Shown: positions 1 to 8,933 of the stretch, one piece after another
Layout: each line of letters opens with the position of its first letter
How positions within the stretch are numbered: the stretch's first letter is position 1
Assembly (NCBI RefSeq): GCF_002407605.1
Contig: NZ_NXGV01000003.1
Coordinates: 158,890-222,889, forward strand
Source: Marinobacter sp. ANT_B65
Lineage (GTDB): Bacteria; Pseudomonadota; Gammaproteobacteria; Pseudomonadales; Oleiphilaceae
DNA: 64,000 bases
Direction: 5' to 3'
The notes under the pieces: generated by a model
Told to the model about the DNA's origin: nothing
Database searches by the model: none
What the model saw: the letters and a program-made list of their open reading frames with translations, nothing else
Position numbers and translations under genes: made by a program

Positions 1-357
1 ATTCTCAAACTCCTGCTTCAGAGCATCCCGGTTGCGCTCCAGCAGCGTAAGTTTCTCAGAAGCAAAGCGCCGCTCTTCTTTCAGCATAACCTGCTGCTCT
101 CTCAACACTGCCCGGGCTTCAGTCAGCTCCGTAGAAAGCTCATCAATCTCCAGCCGCTGGCTTTCACGCTCTTTCGTAAGTTCTTCGATCTGACGGCTGC
201 AAACAGCCAGATCAGCGTGCAGGCCAGCAGCCCGGCTTTCAGCCCTGGCTTTCACCAGAAACACGACAAAAATAATTGCGATGAAAAACAGCAGAGTCAC
301 AAATACCGCCATCAACCCCGGCTGGGATACTATAAATTCGCTGACGGCCTCAGGCAC
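1..357 (-). CDS. rmuC: DNA recombination protein RmuC, N-terminal part (cut by window edge)
   Basis: The frame is open from a GTG at 357 to base 1 (119 codons) and continues beyond the window. The start is set by an AGGAGT ribosome site just upstream. The translation begins with a short polar stretch, one membrane segment at about residues 14-34 (FVTLLFFIAIIFVVFLV), then a long charged coiled coil ending in NRDALKQEFEN. That is how RmuC family proteins run into their nuclease-like domain. RmuC limits DNA inversions and is a predicted membrane-anchored DNA-handling protein. The catalytic-like domain is not in view, so the name rests on architecture and the LKQEFEN junction. Confidence 0.72.
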   Translation of the reverse strand, partial: MPEAVSEFIVSQPGLMAVFVTLLFFIAIIFVVFLVKARAESRAAGLHADLAVCSRQIEELTKERESQRLEIDELSTELTEARAVLREQQVMLKEERRFASEKLTLLERNRDALKQEFEN

Positions 358-805
358 AGAGAAAGACTCCTATGAATTTTCGTATTTATCCGGATTAACG
401 TGAGCTTACACGCATATTGCATTCTATCGGAACCTCGCTGCCTTTTCTCCGGCATGCTTGGCGCCAGAGCACTATCTCACCGTCTGAATCACGACTGTTT
501 GGCAATTTTGTAATGCGGTTCAATCCGCCTATGGACGCGCAACGTAATATCCATTACAAGGTTCGTCGTCATCCGCGATAGTCGGCATTACGTTTTCTTA
601 ACCGCTTTTGGGCGAACGCAAGACCATATGCGCTCTGACAGGGTGCCGGGGGACAAATCACGTTCTATCCCCTTAACCAACTGTAAAGCATATGCACAGG
701 TCGACTGTTGTATACTTTGGCTCCGGATATTCTCCGCAATACACTTTCAAACCGTCATGCTCTGTATTTCCCGAGTGTGGCCGGTAACCGGCTCAGGGGT
801 TTTTC
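358..805. other. Intergenic region between divergent genes, no gene seen
   Basis: This 448-base stretch separates rmuC (minus) from the lipoprotein gene at 806 (plus) and should hold both promoters. No ORF with convincing composition is present. Repeated GTAAT/ATTAC words stand out: TTGTAATG at 508-515, GTAAT and ATTAC at 544-557, CATTACAA at 552-559 and GCATTACG near 586. They could be a regulator site. A TATACT element near 712 could be a -10 for the plus-strand operon, but I see no good -35. Confidence 0.4.
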
Positions 806-1606
806 ATGTGTTCTAAACGATTGCGAGCTGGTCTGCCAACGTTCTCCGTTTTCATTCTGGCAGGCACTGTTCTGCTGACGGGGTGTTCAGCAGACAGATA
901 CTTTATGGTTCCTAAATCTGACCTCAGCGACCTGAACGCCTCGGTTCAGAGCCAGCGTGCAACGCTGGTTACCATGGAAAAAAACGCAACGGTTCGACAC
1001 CAGAAGGTTCTGGAAAATAACGAAGCCGCGACCCAAAAGGTGCTGGACGCCATTGCAACTCAGGTTGCAAAGCCTTCCTGCCCGCCCGTGCCCGCCCAGA
1101 AAGCCTGCCCTGCTTCTGACCATTCAAACGGCCGGGCCGACCGCCTTAAAGGAAAAGTGATTGTCGGCGAGGTTGAAAACTTTTATCTCGCCGGTCCCGG
1201 ACTGATTTACAAGGCCCGGATTGATAGTGGTGCGGAAACGTCCTCTCTTGATGCCCGCAACATTACCCGCTTTGAGCGGGACGGCGGAAACTGGGTACGC
1301 TTTGATGTACCCGTACCGGGCACAGAGGACCTGGTCACCCTTGAAAAGGAAATCTCCCGCCGGGTCAAGGTGATTCAGGCCAGCGCTGACGAAGCTGAGC
1401 GACGCGTGGTAGTGGAACTTCAATTCACCATTGGAGACCATCAGCAGGTCGCGGAATTTACGCTTGCAGACCGGAGCAATCTTACCTACCAGGCTCTCAT
1501 TGGTCGCAACGTACTCCGGGATGTCATGCTGATTGATGTTGGCAAGGAATATGCTACCGAGCTACCTGAATCTATCCTTACCGACAATAACAATGGGGAA
1601 AAATAG
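806..1606 (+). CDS. RimB-like retropepsin-fold aspartic protease, lipoprotein
   Basis: 266 aa. A lipoprotein signal is visible: a hydrophobic stretch to residue 24 and the lipobox LLTGC with Cys27. A short helical spacer follows, then from about residue 118 the family COG4067 domain (called ATP-dependent zinc protease or RimB-like). The DSGAETSSLDA box near residue 140 is the aspartic protease signature (DSGA in place of DTGA). Later, LIGRNVLRD near residue 230 matches the second conserved strand of that fold. The gene opens a three-gene unit: its TAG stop shares one base with the GTG start of the transglutaminase-7TM gene, which suggests translational coupling. In related clusters the protease is predicted to trim the product of the RimK-like ligase. 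The substrate is unknown. The lipobox places it in the envelope, and the lack of Asp after Cys27 would allow outer-membrane sorting. Confidence 0.8.
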   Translation: MCSKRLRAGLPTFSVFILAGTVLLTGCSADRYFMVPKSDLSDLNASVQSQRATLVTMEKNATVRHQKVLENNEAATQKVLDAIATQVAKPSCPPVPAQKACPASDHSNGRADRLKGKVIVGEVENFYLAGPGLIYKARIDSGAETSSLDARNITRFERDGGNWVRFDVPVPGTEDLVTLEKEISRRVKVIQASADEAERRVVVELQFTIGDHQQVAEFTLADRSNLTYQALIGRNVLRDVMLIDVGKEYATELPESILTDNNNGEK

Positions 1607-3123
1607 TGAGTAGCCCCTCCCGTTTGCCGTTTTATATCGCCGTTTTGCTGTTGATTTCCGCTGGCATTTCACTCGCTGTATGGCGACACATAGAACTGGG
1701 CATCCCCTGGCTTACAGGAGAACAGCGCCCGGTATGGATGATAGAGGCACGAGTTGATTTTGACGGAGCTGACGATCCCGTCGTAGCAAGCCTGAACATT
1801 CCGGAACAGCCGCCCGGGTTCCGCATCCTCACTGAACAGGCAGCCTCACCGGGCTATGGTTTCTCAATCATAGATAAGTCCGGCAGCCGGCGTGCCGAAT
1901 GGACTAAACGTGAAGTTTCGGGCCCGCAAACCCTATACTTTAAAGCGCAATTCATACCCGATCCGGGAGCTCAACCGACACAACCATCCCAGCAGCCAAA
2001 AACCCAAAAGCTATTCTGGGAAGAACCCCAGGCAACAGCTGTTCGCGAAATTTTATCTCAGGCTGAGGCGCGCTCAAGCACACCTGAGAGCATGACACGG
2101 GAACTGATTCGCCTGATGCAACCAGACACCCGAGTTCAGAATACGACTCTGCTGGTCTCTGAAGAGAATTATCTTCCACTGCTGGTTAACATGCTCAACC
2201 ACTCCGGCATCCCTGCCAGAACCGCGGATGGTCTGAAGCTTGAGGATGCCCGCCGGCGACAGCAACTGATACCGTTTCTGCAGATATACAATGGTGAACG
2301 CTGGCTCACGCTGAACCCAAAAACTGCGGCTCAAGGCGTTCCGGAAGACATTCTGCTGTGGAGGCAAGGTTCCGAATCACTGCTGGACGTTGTCGGAGGT
2401 GGTAACTCCGAGATCAGCTTCTCCATGCTTCGGCAAACCGTGCCAGCCCTTCAGCTTGCGGCTATGCAATCTGATGGCAAGGGCCTGGGTTTTCTGAGCT
2501 TCTATGAACTCCCTATTGAAGAACAGAGCATGTTCCGCATGCTTCTGCTGCTGCCACTCGGGGCTCTGGTGGTTGCATTCATGCGGATCGTGATCGGTAT
2601 CCGCACTTCGGGCACCTTCATGCCAGTGCTGATTGCCGTCGCTTTCGTACAGACCACGCTCGTACCGGGTCTTATCGCCTTTCTTTCAGTCGTTTCTATC
2701 GGGCTGGCGATGCGAGGATACCTTTCCAGCCTGAACCTTCTGCTGGTCTCCCGGATATCGGCACTGATCATTCTCGTCATTTTTATTACCGCAGGCCTGA
2801 GCGTCTTCGGTTATCAGATGGGCTTCAATACAGGTATGACCGTAACCTTTTTCCCCATGGTCATCATTGCCTGGACCATTGAGCGTATGTCCATACTCTG
2901 GGAAGAAGAAGGTGGCCAGGAGGTTCTGGTTCAGGGCTCAGGCAGTCTGTTTGTGGCAATCTGCGCCTATTTACTGATGAGCGCCCCCCTGGCAGGCCAT
3001 CTTACGTTCAACTTCCCCGAGCTGCATTTTGCAATTCTGGGACTGATTCTTCTGATGGGACAATACACCGGCTACAAACTCACCGAGCTAAAACGCTTCA
3101 CGCCGATGAAGGCCTACGACTGA
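1606..3123 (+). CDS. Inactive transglutaminase fused to seven-helix membrane domain
   Basis: 505 aa, GTG start overlapping the previous stop by one base. An N-terminal anchor helix (about residues 6-26) precedes a soluble periplasmic region. Residues about 150-260 align by eye with a transglutaminase fold (NYLPLLVNMLNHSGIPAR, then NGERWLTLNP), but the catalytic Cys and His positions are occupied by other residues, so it should be inactive and may bind peptides. From about residue 305 to 490 there are seven hydrophobic helices. This matches the Pfam families for an inactive transglutaminase with TM segments and its 7TM C-terminal domain. It sits between a protease-like lipoprotein and an ATP-grasp ligase. 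I infer that it is the membrane platform of a peptide-modifying system, not an enzyme in its own right. Confidence 0.8.
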   Translation: MSSPSRLPFYIAVLLLISAGISLAVWRHIELGIPWLTGEQRPVWMIEARVDFDGADDPVVASLNIPEQPPGFRILTEQAASPGYGFSIIDKSGSRRAEWTKREVSGPQTLYFKAQFIPDPGAQPTQPSQQPKTQKLFWEEPQATAVREILSQAEARSSTPESMTRELIRLMQPDTRVQNTTLLVSEENYLPLLVNMLNHSGIPARTADGLKLEDARRRQQLIPFLQIYNGERWLTLNPKTAAQGVPEDILLWRQGSESLLDVVGGGNSEISFSMLRQTVPALQLAAMQSDGKGLGFLSFYELPIEEQSMFRMLLLLPLGALVVAFMRIVIGIRTSGTFMPVLIAVAFVQTTLVPGLIAFLSVVSIGLAMRGYLSSLNLLLVSRISALIILVIFITAGLSVFGYQMGFNTGMTVTFFPMVIIAWTIERMSILWEEEGGQEVLVQGSGSLFVAICAYLLMSAPLAGHLTFNFPELHFAILGLILLMGQYTGYKLTELKRFTPMKAYD

Positions 3124-3124
3124 T

Positions 3125-4072
3125 ATGGACTGGATCTCGCCGCGCACACTGAAAAGGCTGGGCATGCTGAACATGAACCAGCGCAACGTGAACTATATTG
3201 CGCGTTACAACGAGCGCTCATCCTATCCACTGGTAGACAACAAACTTAAAACAAAGCTGGTTGTTGCCGAGTATGGTGTGAAAACACCAAAGCTCCTGCA
3301 GGTTGTAAAACACCAACATGAGATTTCCCATTTCAGGGAAATGGCCGAAGGGCTTGCAGGCTTTGCCATTAAGCCCGCGAAGGGCTCTGGCGGCAAAGGC
3401 ATTACTGTAATCACCGGCCGGGATGAAGATTTCTTTGTAAAGGCATCCGGTGCGCGAGTAGGTGCTCCTGTGCTGGAGCGGCACCTTACCAATATTCTGG
3501 CAGGCCTCTATTCCCTGGCGGGCACACCAGACGTTGCCATAGTAGAAAACCTCGTAGAGTCGGCCCCTTCACTAGCCAGATACTCTCACCAGGGTGTACC
3601 AGACATACGCATTGTCGTATTCCAGGGCTACCCGGTAATGGCAATGCTGCGGTTAGCTACCACGGCATCTGATGGCAAAGCTAACCTGCATCAGGGTGCA
3701 GTGGGTGTAGGGCTGGATATAGGCTCTGGCAAAAGCCTGAATGCAGTGCAGTTCAACCGCCCTATTACGCTTCATCCGGACACCGGACTGGCACTTGAAA
3801 ACATAGACATCAATGACTGGGAAGAGATGCTGGAAATGGCCTCTCGTTGCTACGAGGCCACCGGTTTGGGCTATATGGGCGTTGACCTTGTAGTCGATGC
3901 CAACGAAGGCCCTCTGCTGCTTGAGCTTAACGCCCGGCCCGGCCTGGCCATCCAGATGGCGAATGGCCGCGGCCTGTTACCGAGATTGCGCGCTGTTGAA
4001 AGCCTTAAGCGCCCTCACTTTACTCCCAGAGAACGGGCAAACTACGCGATGGAAACCTTCGCCAGACTTTGA
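3125..4072 (+). CDS. RimK-like alpha-L-glutamate ligase homologue (ATP-grasp)
   Basis: 315 aa, starting one base after the previous stop. The ATP-grasp fold is visible: the glycine-rich nucleotide loop FAIKPAKGSGGKGITVI near residues 77-93 and the metal/ATP site GPLLLELNARPGLAIQ near residue 265 (Glu and Asn ligands). RimK-type enzymes join glutamate or another amino acid to a peptide carboxylate using ATP. Proteins of this subtype always seem to travel with the two preceding families, so the three probably work on one substrate across the membrane. The true substrate is not known and cannot be read from sequence. A strong terminator follows at 4131. Confidence 0.82.
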   Translation: MDWISPRTLKRLGMLNMNQRNVNYIARYNERSSYPLVDNKLKTKLVVAEYGVKTPKLLQVVKHQHEISHFREMAEGLAGFAIKPAKGSGGKGITVITGRDEDFFVKASGARVGAPVLERHLTNILAGLYSLAGTPDVAIVENLVESAPSLARYSHQGVPDIRIVVFQGYPVMAMLRLATTASDGKANLHQGAVGVGLDIGSGKSLNAVQFNRPITLHPDTGLALENIDINDWEEMLEMASRCYEATGLGYMGVDLVVDANEGPLLLELNARPGLAIQMANGRGLLPRLRAVESLKRPHFTPRERANYAMETFARL

Positions 4073-4130
4073 GCTGAAAATACACGATTCTGCCTGAGAT
4101 TTTCCTGGTCATAATGACAGGCATAAAAAA

Positions 4131-4157
4131 ACCGGAGCCAAAGCTCCGGTTTTTTTA
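4131..4157. terminator. Bidirectional intrinsic terminator
   Basis: The stem ACCGGAGC (4131-4138) pairs with GCTCCGGT (4143-4150) around a CAAA loop. It is followed by seven T on the plus strand and preceded by seven A, so it can serve both convergent genes, the ATP-grasp ligase and the BCCT transporter. Confidence 0.9.
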
Positions 4158-4179
4158 TGCCTGGTTATTTCCGCAACAA

Positions 4180-5769
4180 CTACATCTCACCTCTGGCGAT
4201 CAGCAACTTGCGCTCATGGGTCAAGCCTTTCAGCAAGCCCCAGGTCATAACCAGCAGAATCACCGTAAAGGGCAGACCCGCACTGACTGCCGTGGCCTGA
4301 ATGGCACCCAGCGCATCCGCGCCGCCGCCAAAGATCAATGCCGCAGCAATAGCGCCTTCCATTACTACCCAGAACACACGCTGTGTTGTAGGAGCATCGG
4401 TTTTACCACCAGCGGTTATGCTATCTATAACCAGTGAGCCGGAATCGGAAGACGTTATAAAGAACACAAGCACCAGTATAATGCCTATAAACGAGAGGAT
4501 GCCGGTAAATGGCAGGTTTGCAAACATCTGGAACGTGGCCAGAGAAACCTCAGTAATGCCATCTTCAGCAAGGGCACCAATGCCCTGATCAATCTGTTCA
4601 AGCGCAGCACCACCGAACGAACTCATCCATACAGAAGTAATGAGCGTCGGAATAATCAGTACCGCAGTTACAAACTCGCGAACAGTCCGGCCCTTGGAAA
4701 CCCGTGCGATAAACATACCTACGAACGGCGACCAGGAAATCCACCAGGCCCAGTAGAACACAGTCCAGCCACGCATCCAGGCTTCATCTTCACGGCCAAA
4801 CGGGTTGCTGAAAGACACAATGTTGGTGACATAACTGGAAGTCGTCACCCACAAGGTTTCCAGAATACTCATGGTCGGGCCGGCAAATATTATGAAAAAC
4901 AGCAAAATAGCGGCCAGAGACATATTGATATTGCTGAGTATTTTAACCCCGCCATCAAGACCCCGGAGTACAGACATAAGTGCAACGGCCGTAACACCAA
5001 CGATAATTGCCATCTGCACGTTGATTCCGGAACCAGTATCAAACAGGTAGTCAAAACCAGACGCAGCCTGCTGCGCACCAAATCCAAGAGAAGTCGCCAG
5101 GCCAAAAATCGTGGCTACAACGGCGAGAATATCAATAATGTGGCCAGGCCAGCCCCAGACTTTGTCCTTCAGCAGCGGGAAGAAGGCTGAACGAATGGTC
5201 AGCGGCATACCCTTGTTGAAAGAAAAGAACGCCAATGAAAGTGCTACGATTGAGTACACCGCCCATGGGTGAAGCCCCCAGTGATACATGGTGGCACCCA
5301 TAGCAAGATCACGGGCTTCGGGCGTATTCGCAGCTACATTAAAAGGCGTCCCGTACCAGCCGGTATAATAGGCCACAGGTTCTGCAACTGCCCAGAACAT
5401 AAGGCCGATACCCATGCCGGCCGCAAAAAGCATGGCAAACCAGGACATAGTGGAGAACTCAGGTTTGGCATCCATTCCACCCAGGCGAATCTTACCCACC
5501 GGCATCACAATCAAAGCCAGGCAAACAATCACAAAAATATTGGCACTTAACAGGAAAAACCAGTCAAAGGTTGCAATAATGTCCAGCTTGGCGCCATCCA
5601 GCAAAGCCTTCGCGGCCTCAGGGAACATCAGTGTGCCTATAACAAAAACGACCACCAGTATCGCGGTGATCGGAAATACCGGAGCATGCAGATCCAGCCC
5701 GAATGGATTGATATTATCCTGGCCGGCTACGTAATCCGTTTGATATTCGTCTTTTACTACGTCGCCCAC
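4180..5769 (-). CDS. BCCT family osmolyte transporter
   Basis: 529 aa with twelve expected membrane helices. The start is a GTG at 5769, chosen because AGGAGG lies 8 bases upstream. The family signature GWTVFYWAWWISWSP is in the middle of the protein, and the glycine-rich substrate segment AAGMGIGLMFW lies at about residue 115. In the characterised carrier BetP, the GMGIG form goes with sodium-coupled betaine uptake, while Asp at the last glycine goes with choline/proton. A sodium/betaine-type carrier is therefore the better guess. The aromatic box segment MYHWGLHPWAVY is also present. The C-terminal regulatory tail is short, so osmosensing by a long tail (as in BetP) is unlikely. It is a single gene with a shared terminator, and useful to a marine cell for osmoprotectant import. 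Confidence 0.88.
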   Translation of the reverse strand: MGDVVKDEYQTDYVAGQDNINPFGLDLHAPVFPITAILVVVFVIGTLMFPEAAKALLDGAKLDIIATFDWFFLLSANIFVIVCLALIVMPVGKIRLGGMDAKPEFSTMSWFAMLFAAGMGIGLMFWAVAEPVAYYTGWYGTPFNVAANTPEARDLAMGATMYHWGLHPWAVYSIVALSLAFFSFNKGMPLTIRSAFFPLLKDKVWGWPGHIIDILAVVATIFGLATSLGFGAQQAASGFDYLFDTGSGINVQMAIIVGVTAVALMSVLRGLDGGVKILSNINMSLAAILLFFIIFAGPTMSILETLWVTTSSYVTNIVSFSNPFGREDEAWMRGWTVFYWAWWISWSPFVGMFIARVSKGRTVREFVTAVLIIPTLITSVWMSSFGGAALEQIDQGIGALAEDGITEVSLATFQMFANLPFTGILSFIGIILVLVFFITSSDSGSLVIDSITAGGKTDAPTTQRVFWVVMEGAIAAALIFGGGADALGAIQATAVSAGLPFTVILLVMTWGLLKGLTHERKLLIARGEM

Positions 5770-5926
5770 GTTTGGCGCCTCCTGATTCAGAATTTAGTAA
5801 CGAATACCGTTCATACACCTGGATTCAAACGTTACAAGCGCGTCATAATAATACTTTGAGCTCAAAACATCAAAGCCGTCATAACTGACCATACCAACAA
5901 CGTCCAAGGAGCCAAACGAGATATTC

Positions 5927-7570
5927 ATGCAGAAAACAACCTCTTTCCCAATGCGTTACTCAGCCTACGTCATCAGCATTGCAGGCTTTCTTGTTTCACT
6001 GGTTCTAAGCCTGGGTTTCGAGGAGGGGTACTTTTTTCCGTGCATATTCGGCGCCCTGACGATTCTAGGCACCTACGATGTGCTCCAGAAGAAGCACACA
6101 GTCAGCAGAAACTACCCAATCATGGTGCACTTCCGCTACCTGTTCGAATCCGTAGGGCCGGAAATCCGGCAGTATTTCATTCAGTCTGATACGGAAGAGC
6201 GGCCTTTCTCCAGAGAACAGCGAACCATCATTTACCAGCGCGCCAAGAACGTACTGGACAAGCGCCCTTTCGGCTCACAACTGGGCATGTACGAAGAAGG
6301 ATTCGAGTGGATAAACCACTCCCTCAAACCGTGCACCATCGCTGACAGCAACTTTCGCGTAGAGATTGGTTCACGCTGTGCCAAGCCCTACAGTGCAAGT
6401 GTGTTCAACATCTCAGCCATGAGCTTTGGCTCTCTTTCTGCAAACGCCATTCTGAGCCTGAATACCGGCGCTAAAATGGGAGGCTTTTATCACGATACCG
6501 GTGAAGGTTCTATCTCCCGCTACCACAAGGAACCGGGTGGCGATCTGGTATGGGAGATCGGCTCCGGCTACTTTGGCTGCAGAAACAAAGACGGATCATT
6601 CAGCCCCGAGCAGTTTGCAAAGAATGCCACACTCGACCAGGTAAAAATGATAGAGGTCAAACTATCTCAAGGCGCAAAACCCGGCCACGGGGGCATTCTT
6701 CCCGGAGCAAAAGTAACACCGGAAATTGCGGAAGCCCGAGGCGTATCCATCGGCGAAGACTGTATTTCTCCAGCACAGCACTCTGCTTTTTCAACGCCCG
6801 TTGAAATGCTTGAATTTCTGGACCAGCTCCGCGAATTATCAGGAGGTAAACCCGTCGGATTCAAACTTGCTATTGGCCACCCCTGGGAGTGGTTTGCCAT
6901 TGTTAAAGCAATACTGAAAACCGGCAGCAAACCCGACTTTATCGTTGTAGATGGCGGCGAAGGTGGCACCGGGGCAGCGCCACTGGAATTCATCAATCGT
7001 ATTGGCACTCCGATGACGGAAGCACTACTCCTTGTACACAATACTCTGGTAGGCACCAATCTCAGGGAAGACATCTCCATTGGTGCCGCCGGTAAAATCA
7101 CATCTGCCTTTAATATAGCCCGTACGCTGGCTCTGGGGGCCGACTGGTGCAATGCGGCCCGTGGCTACATGTTCTCTCTGGGCTGCATCCAGGCACTTAA
7201 CTGCCATACTGGCCTCTGCCCCAGCGGCGTCGCCACTCAGGACCCGAGAAGAAGCAACAAGCTGGATGTGGAAGACAAAAGCCAGAGGGTTTACAACTTC
7301 CACAAAAACACCCTGGATGCCCTGCAACATATGCTGGAAGCTTCCGGCCTGTGCCACCCGGGCGAACTGGGGCCGGAGCACATCGTACGCCGGGTATCAA
7401 AAACAGAGGTACATTCGTATATGGACCTTTTCCCCTTCCTGGCTCCCGGTGCACTGCTTGAAGGAAAAACCGGCCTGGCAGTCTTCGATAAGTACTGGGC
7501 GGATTCGCAACCAGACAGCTTTGATCCTCCCGAGTTCGTTCAGCAGCTCAGAGAAACCAAGCTTCGCTAA
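5927..7570 (+). CDS. FMN-binding glutamate synthase-domain protein
   Basis: 547 aa, ATG start with AAGGAG about 12 bases upstream. Two N-terminal membrane helices (about residues 11-50) precede a complete central FMN/Fe-S domain of glutamate synthase (GltB-like, Pfam Glu_synthase). Visible marks are ISAMSFGSLSANAI, KPGHGGILPGAKV, DFIVVDGGEGGTGAAP (FMN phosphate region) and a Cys cluster LGCIQALNCHTGLCPSG that should bind a 3Fe-4S cluster. There is no glutaminase domain. Such stand-alone proteins are not proven glutamate synthases. They may be membrane-tethered FMN oxidoreductases taking ammonia or another partner. A monocistronic context gives no further clue. Confidence 0.85.
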   Translation: MQKTTSFPMRYSAYVISIAGFLVSLVLSLGFEEGYFFPCIFGALTILGTYDVLQKKHTVSRNYPIMVHFRYLFESVGPEIRQYFIQSDTEERPFSREQRTIIYQRAKNVLDKRPFGSQLGMYEEGFEWINHSLKPCTIADSNFRVEIGSRCAKPYSASVFNISAMSFGSLSANAILSLNTGAKMGGFYHDTGEGSISRYHKEPGGDLVWEIGSGYFGCRNKDGSFSPEQFAKNATLDQVKMIEVKLSQGAKPGHGGILPGAKVTPEIAEARGVSIGEDCISPAQHSAFSTPVEMLEFLDQLRELSGGKPVGFKLAIGHPWEWFAIVKAILKTGSKPDFIVVDGGEGGTGAAPLEFINRIGTPMTEALLLVHNTLVGTNLREDISIGAAGKITSAFNIARTLALGADWCNAARGYMFSLGCIQALNCHTGLCPSGVATQDPRRSNKLDVEDKSQRVYNFHKNTLDALQHMLEASGLCHPGELGPEHIVRRVSKTEVHSYMDLFPFLAPGALLEGKTGLAVFDKYWADSQPDSFDPPEFVQQLRETKLR

Positions 7571-7599
7571 AAATTCGGGAGCGAACCTCCAAAAGCCTG

Positions 7600-7628
7600 T
7601 TTATTTTTGATTCGGGCTAGTGTAGACT
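7600..7628 (+). promoter_or_regulatory. Possible promoter of tRNA-Pro
   Basis: TTTATT (7600-7605) and TAGACT (7623-7628) are 17 bases apart, followed by a GC-rich stretch typical of stable-RNA start regions, about 90 bases before the tRNA. Both boxes are weak matches. A 9-base inverted repeat (GGGAGCGAA 7577-7585, TTCGCTCCC 7628-7636) brackets it. Confidence 0.25.
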
Positions 7629-7718
7629 TCGCTCCCGCTAAGCCACTGAGATTCCTCTTTTAAGTCTCATTGGCACATGCCATCAAAGCCCGGCTTTGAG
7701 AAGGCAGCAATTAGCAAA

Positions 7719-7796
<78 letters not shown>

Positions 7797-7808
7797 ATTT
7801 AAGCAATT

Positions 7809-7841
7809 AAGCCAGACACTTACGAGTGATCTGGCTTTTTT
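7809..7841 (+). terminator. Terminator after tRNA-Pro
   Basis: AAGCCAGA (7809-7816) pairs with TCTGGCTT (7830-7837), extended inward by CACT/AGTG, and is followed by a T run. Confidence 0.88.
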
Positions 7842-8007
7842 GTTTTTGGGCAACTCAAAACTAACTCAATAAAAACTCAATACCTTTTGTAATCACCCGA
7901 TATTGCGACGCGCTTTTTGAAGTTCTATTAAGATTAAGATGAATCGTTAAAGCAGAAGGGACAGGTTAAAGCGTATTAAAGCAGGTACCCATTTAATTCA
8001 CGGGGGC
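7842..8007. other. Spacer between tRNA-Pro unit and IS remnant
   Basis: No gene. It begins with three loosely repeated ACTCAA words (about 7851-7880), the sort of short direct repeats seen beside tRNA integration sites, but there is no integrase gene nearby. Confidence 0.3.
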
Positions 8008-8521
8008 TCTACCCCATTTCCACGGACGGTTTTAAAATGGTGGACAGCTTCATATCCCGAGCAGCAACTCTACGTCGCATCCTGGAATTATGGAACCGCT
8101 CAATGTAGTCGGATACATCAGCTCGCGCGTCGTTCTGAGTGCGGTAGCGCCGGAGGTAAATTCGCTCCCGCTTGAGCATTCCGAAGAATCCCTCGCCTTC
8201 CTGCGTGGATATCTCCGTGATATCCGTCACCCATTTGGTGTCCGGCTCCAGAGCGGAGAAGTTCCGCTCCAGATGGTTTCGGATACCTGGTGGCCGACAC
8301 CTTCAGGCATCGGCACATAAGACGTATCGGGAACTGACTGCGACAACAGATTGGGAATGATGCCTATCTCCAAGGCTACCTGTCGATAGCTCACACCGGG
8401 TTGGCGAGTCAAAGCAATGGCTTCGCGTTTGAACTCTGAGCTATATTTTCTGCGTCTGGACATGAACACCCCTTTGGCACATTGCGCCTCTTTTTAGGAA
8501 TGTCCGCAGTAACGGGGTAGA
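8008..8521 (-). mobile_element. IS3-family insertion sequence remnant
   Basis: Both ends are preserved: TCTACCCCATTTCCACGGAC at 8008-8027 and, inverted, GTCCGCAGTAACGGGGTAGA at 8502-8521 (16 of 20 positions match). Only 514 bp lie between them, against about 1.2-1.4 kb for an intact IS3-family element, so most of the coding sequence was deleted while the ends stayed. It cuts into the attC of the neighbouring cassette. Confidence 0.8.
8009..8469 (-). pseudogene. IS3-family transposase fragments
   Basis: The upstream piece starts at 8469 as an orfA N-terminus (RRRKYSSEFKREAIALTRQPGVSYRQ, a helix-turn-helix). It then jumps, in another frame, to orfB sequence: [16 protein letters not shown], then WVTDITEI (the first catalytic Asp region). 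It next skips directly to [12 protein letters not shown] and [13 protein letters not shown], the region of the catalytic Glu. The second Asp and most of the core are missing. Two deletions and a frame change make this a non-functional relic. Confidence 0.85.
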
Positions 8522-8544
8522 ACCCGAACGAACTTGAATGACTG

Positions 8545-8551
8545 GTTATGA
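8545..8551 (-). repeat. Truncated attC (R'' box only)
   Basis: GTTATGA directly follows the stop of the 118-aa cassette gene, as expected for an attC start on the minus strand. The rest of the site is missing because the IS3 remnant begins 23 bp away. Confidence 0.5.
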
Positions 8552-8554
8552 GCT

Positions 8555-8911
8555 TTACTCAAGACCGTAATCATCAGTGAACAGGTCCAGTTTGCTGGTC
8601 ACGTATTCCATGAGTTCGTCGTATTTGATCTCTTCTATTTTCCCAGCAACCACATAGCATGAGAGGTATGAGGCAACATAATGGAATCTATACTGATCCT
8701 TTGACCTTTCATCGCATGCCCAGTCCCTCTGCACCTGCTCCTCATTCCCATCCACCATTTGCTGGAGGAGCGCATCATTGTTCATATGGTTGCGTTTGGA
8801 ATAGATCAGCGGAGCAATCATATAGAGATTTTCAGGCGGGATTTCTCCAACCCTTGCAGCCTCGACAGCCTCTTTCAGCGAGGCTTCCATTTCCTTAAGC
8901 CATTTTTCCAT
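8555..8911 (-). CDS. Cassette-borne hypothetical protein, 118 aa
   Basis: I do not recognise a family. The protein is acidic, helical and soluble, starting MEKWLKEMEASLKEAVEAARVG and ending FTDDYGLE. There is no signal peptide, membrane segment or obvious catalytic motif. The gene has the typical cassette layout: an attC directly upstream (8934-9011), and its TAA stop a few bases before another attC box at 8545. It reads in the same direction as the other cassettes and probably has no promoter of its own. Confidence 0.65.
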   Translation of the reverse strand: MEKWLKEMEASLKEAVEAARVGEIPPENLYMIAPLIYSKRNHMNNDALLQQMVDGNEEQVQRDWACDERSKDQYRFHYVASYLSCYVVAGKIEEIKYDELMEYVTSKLDLFTDDYGLE

Positions 8912-8933
8912 ATCTATCTGAAACCCTCATGGC

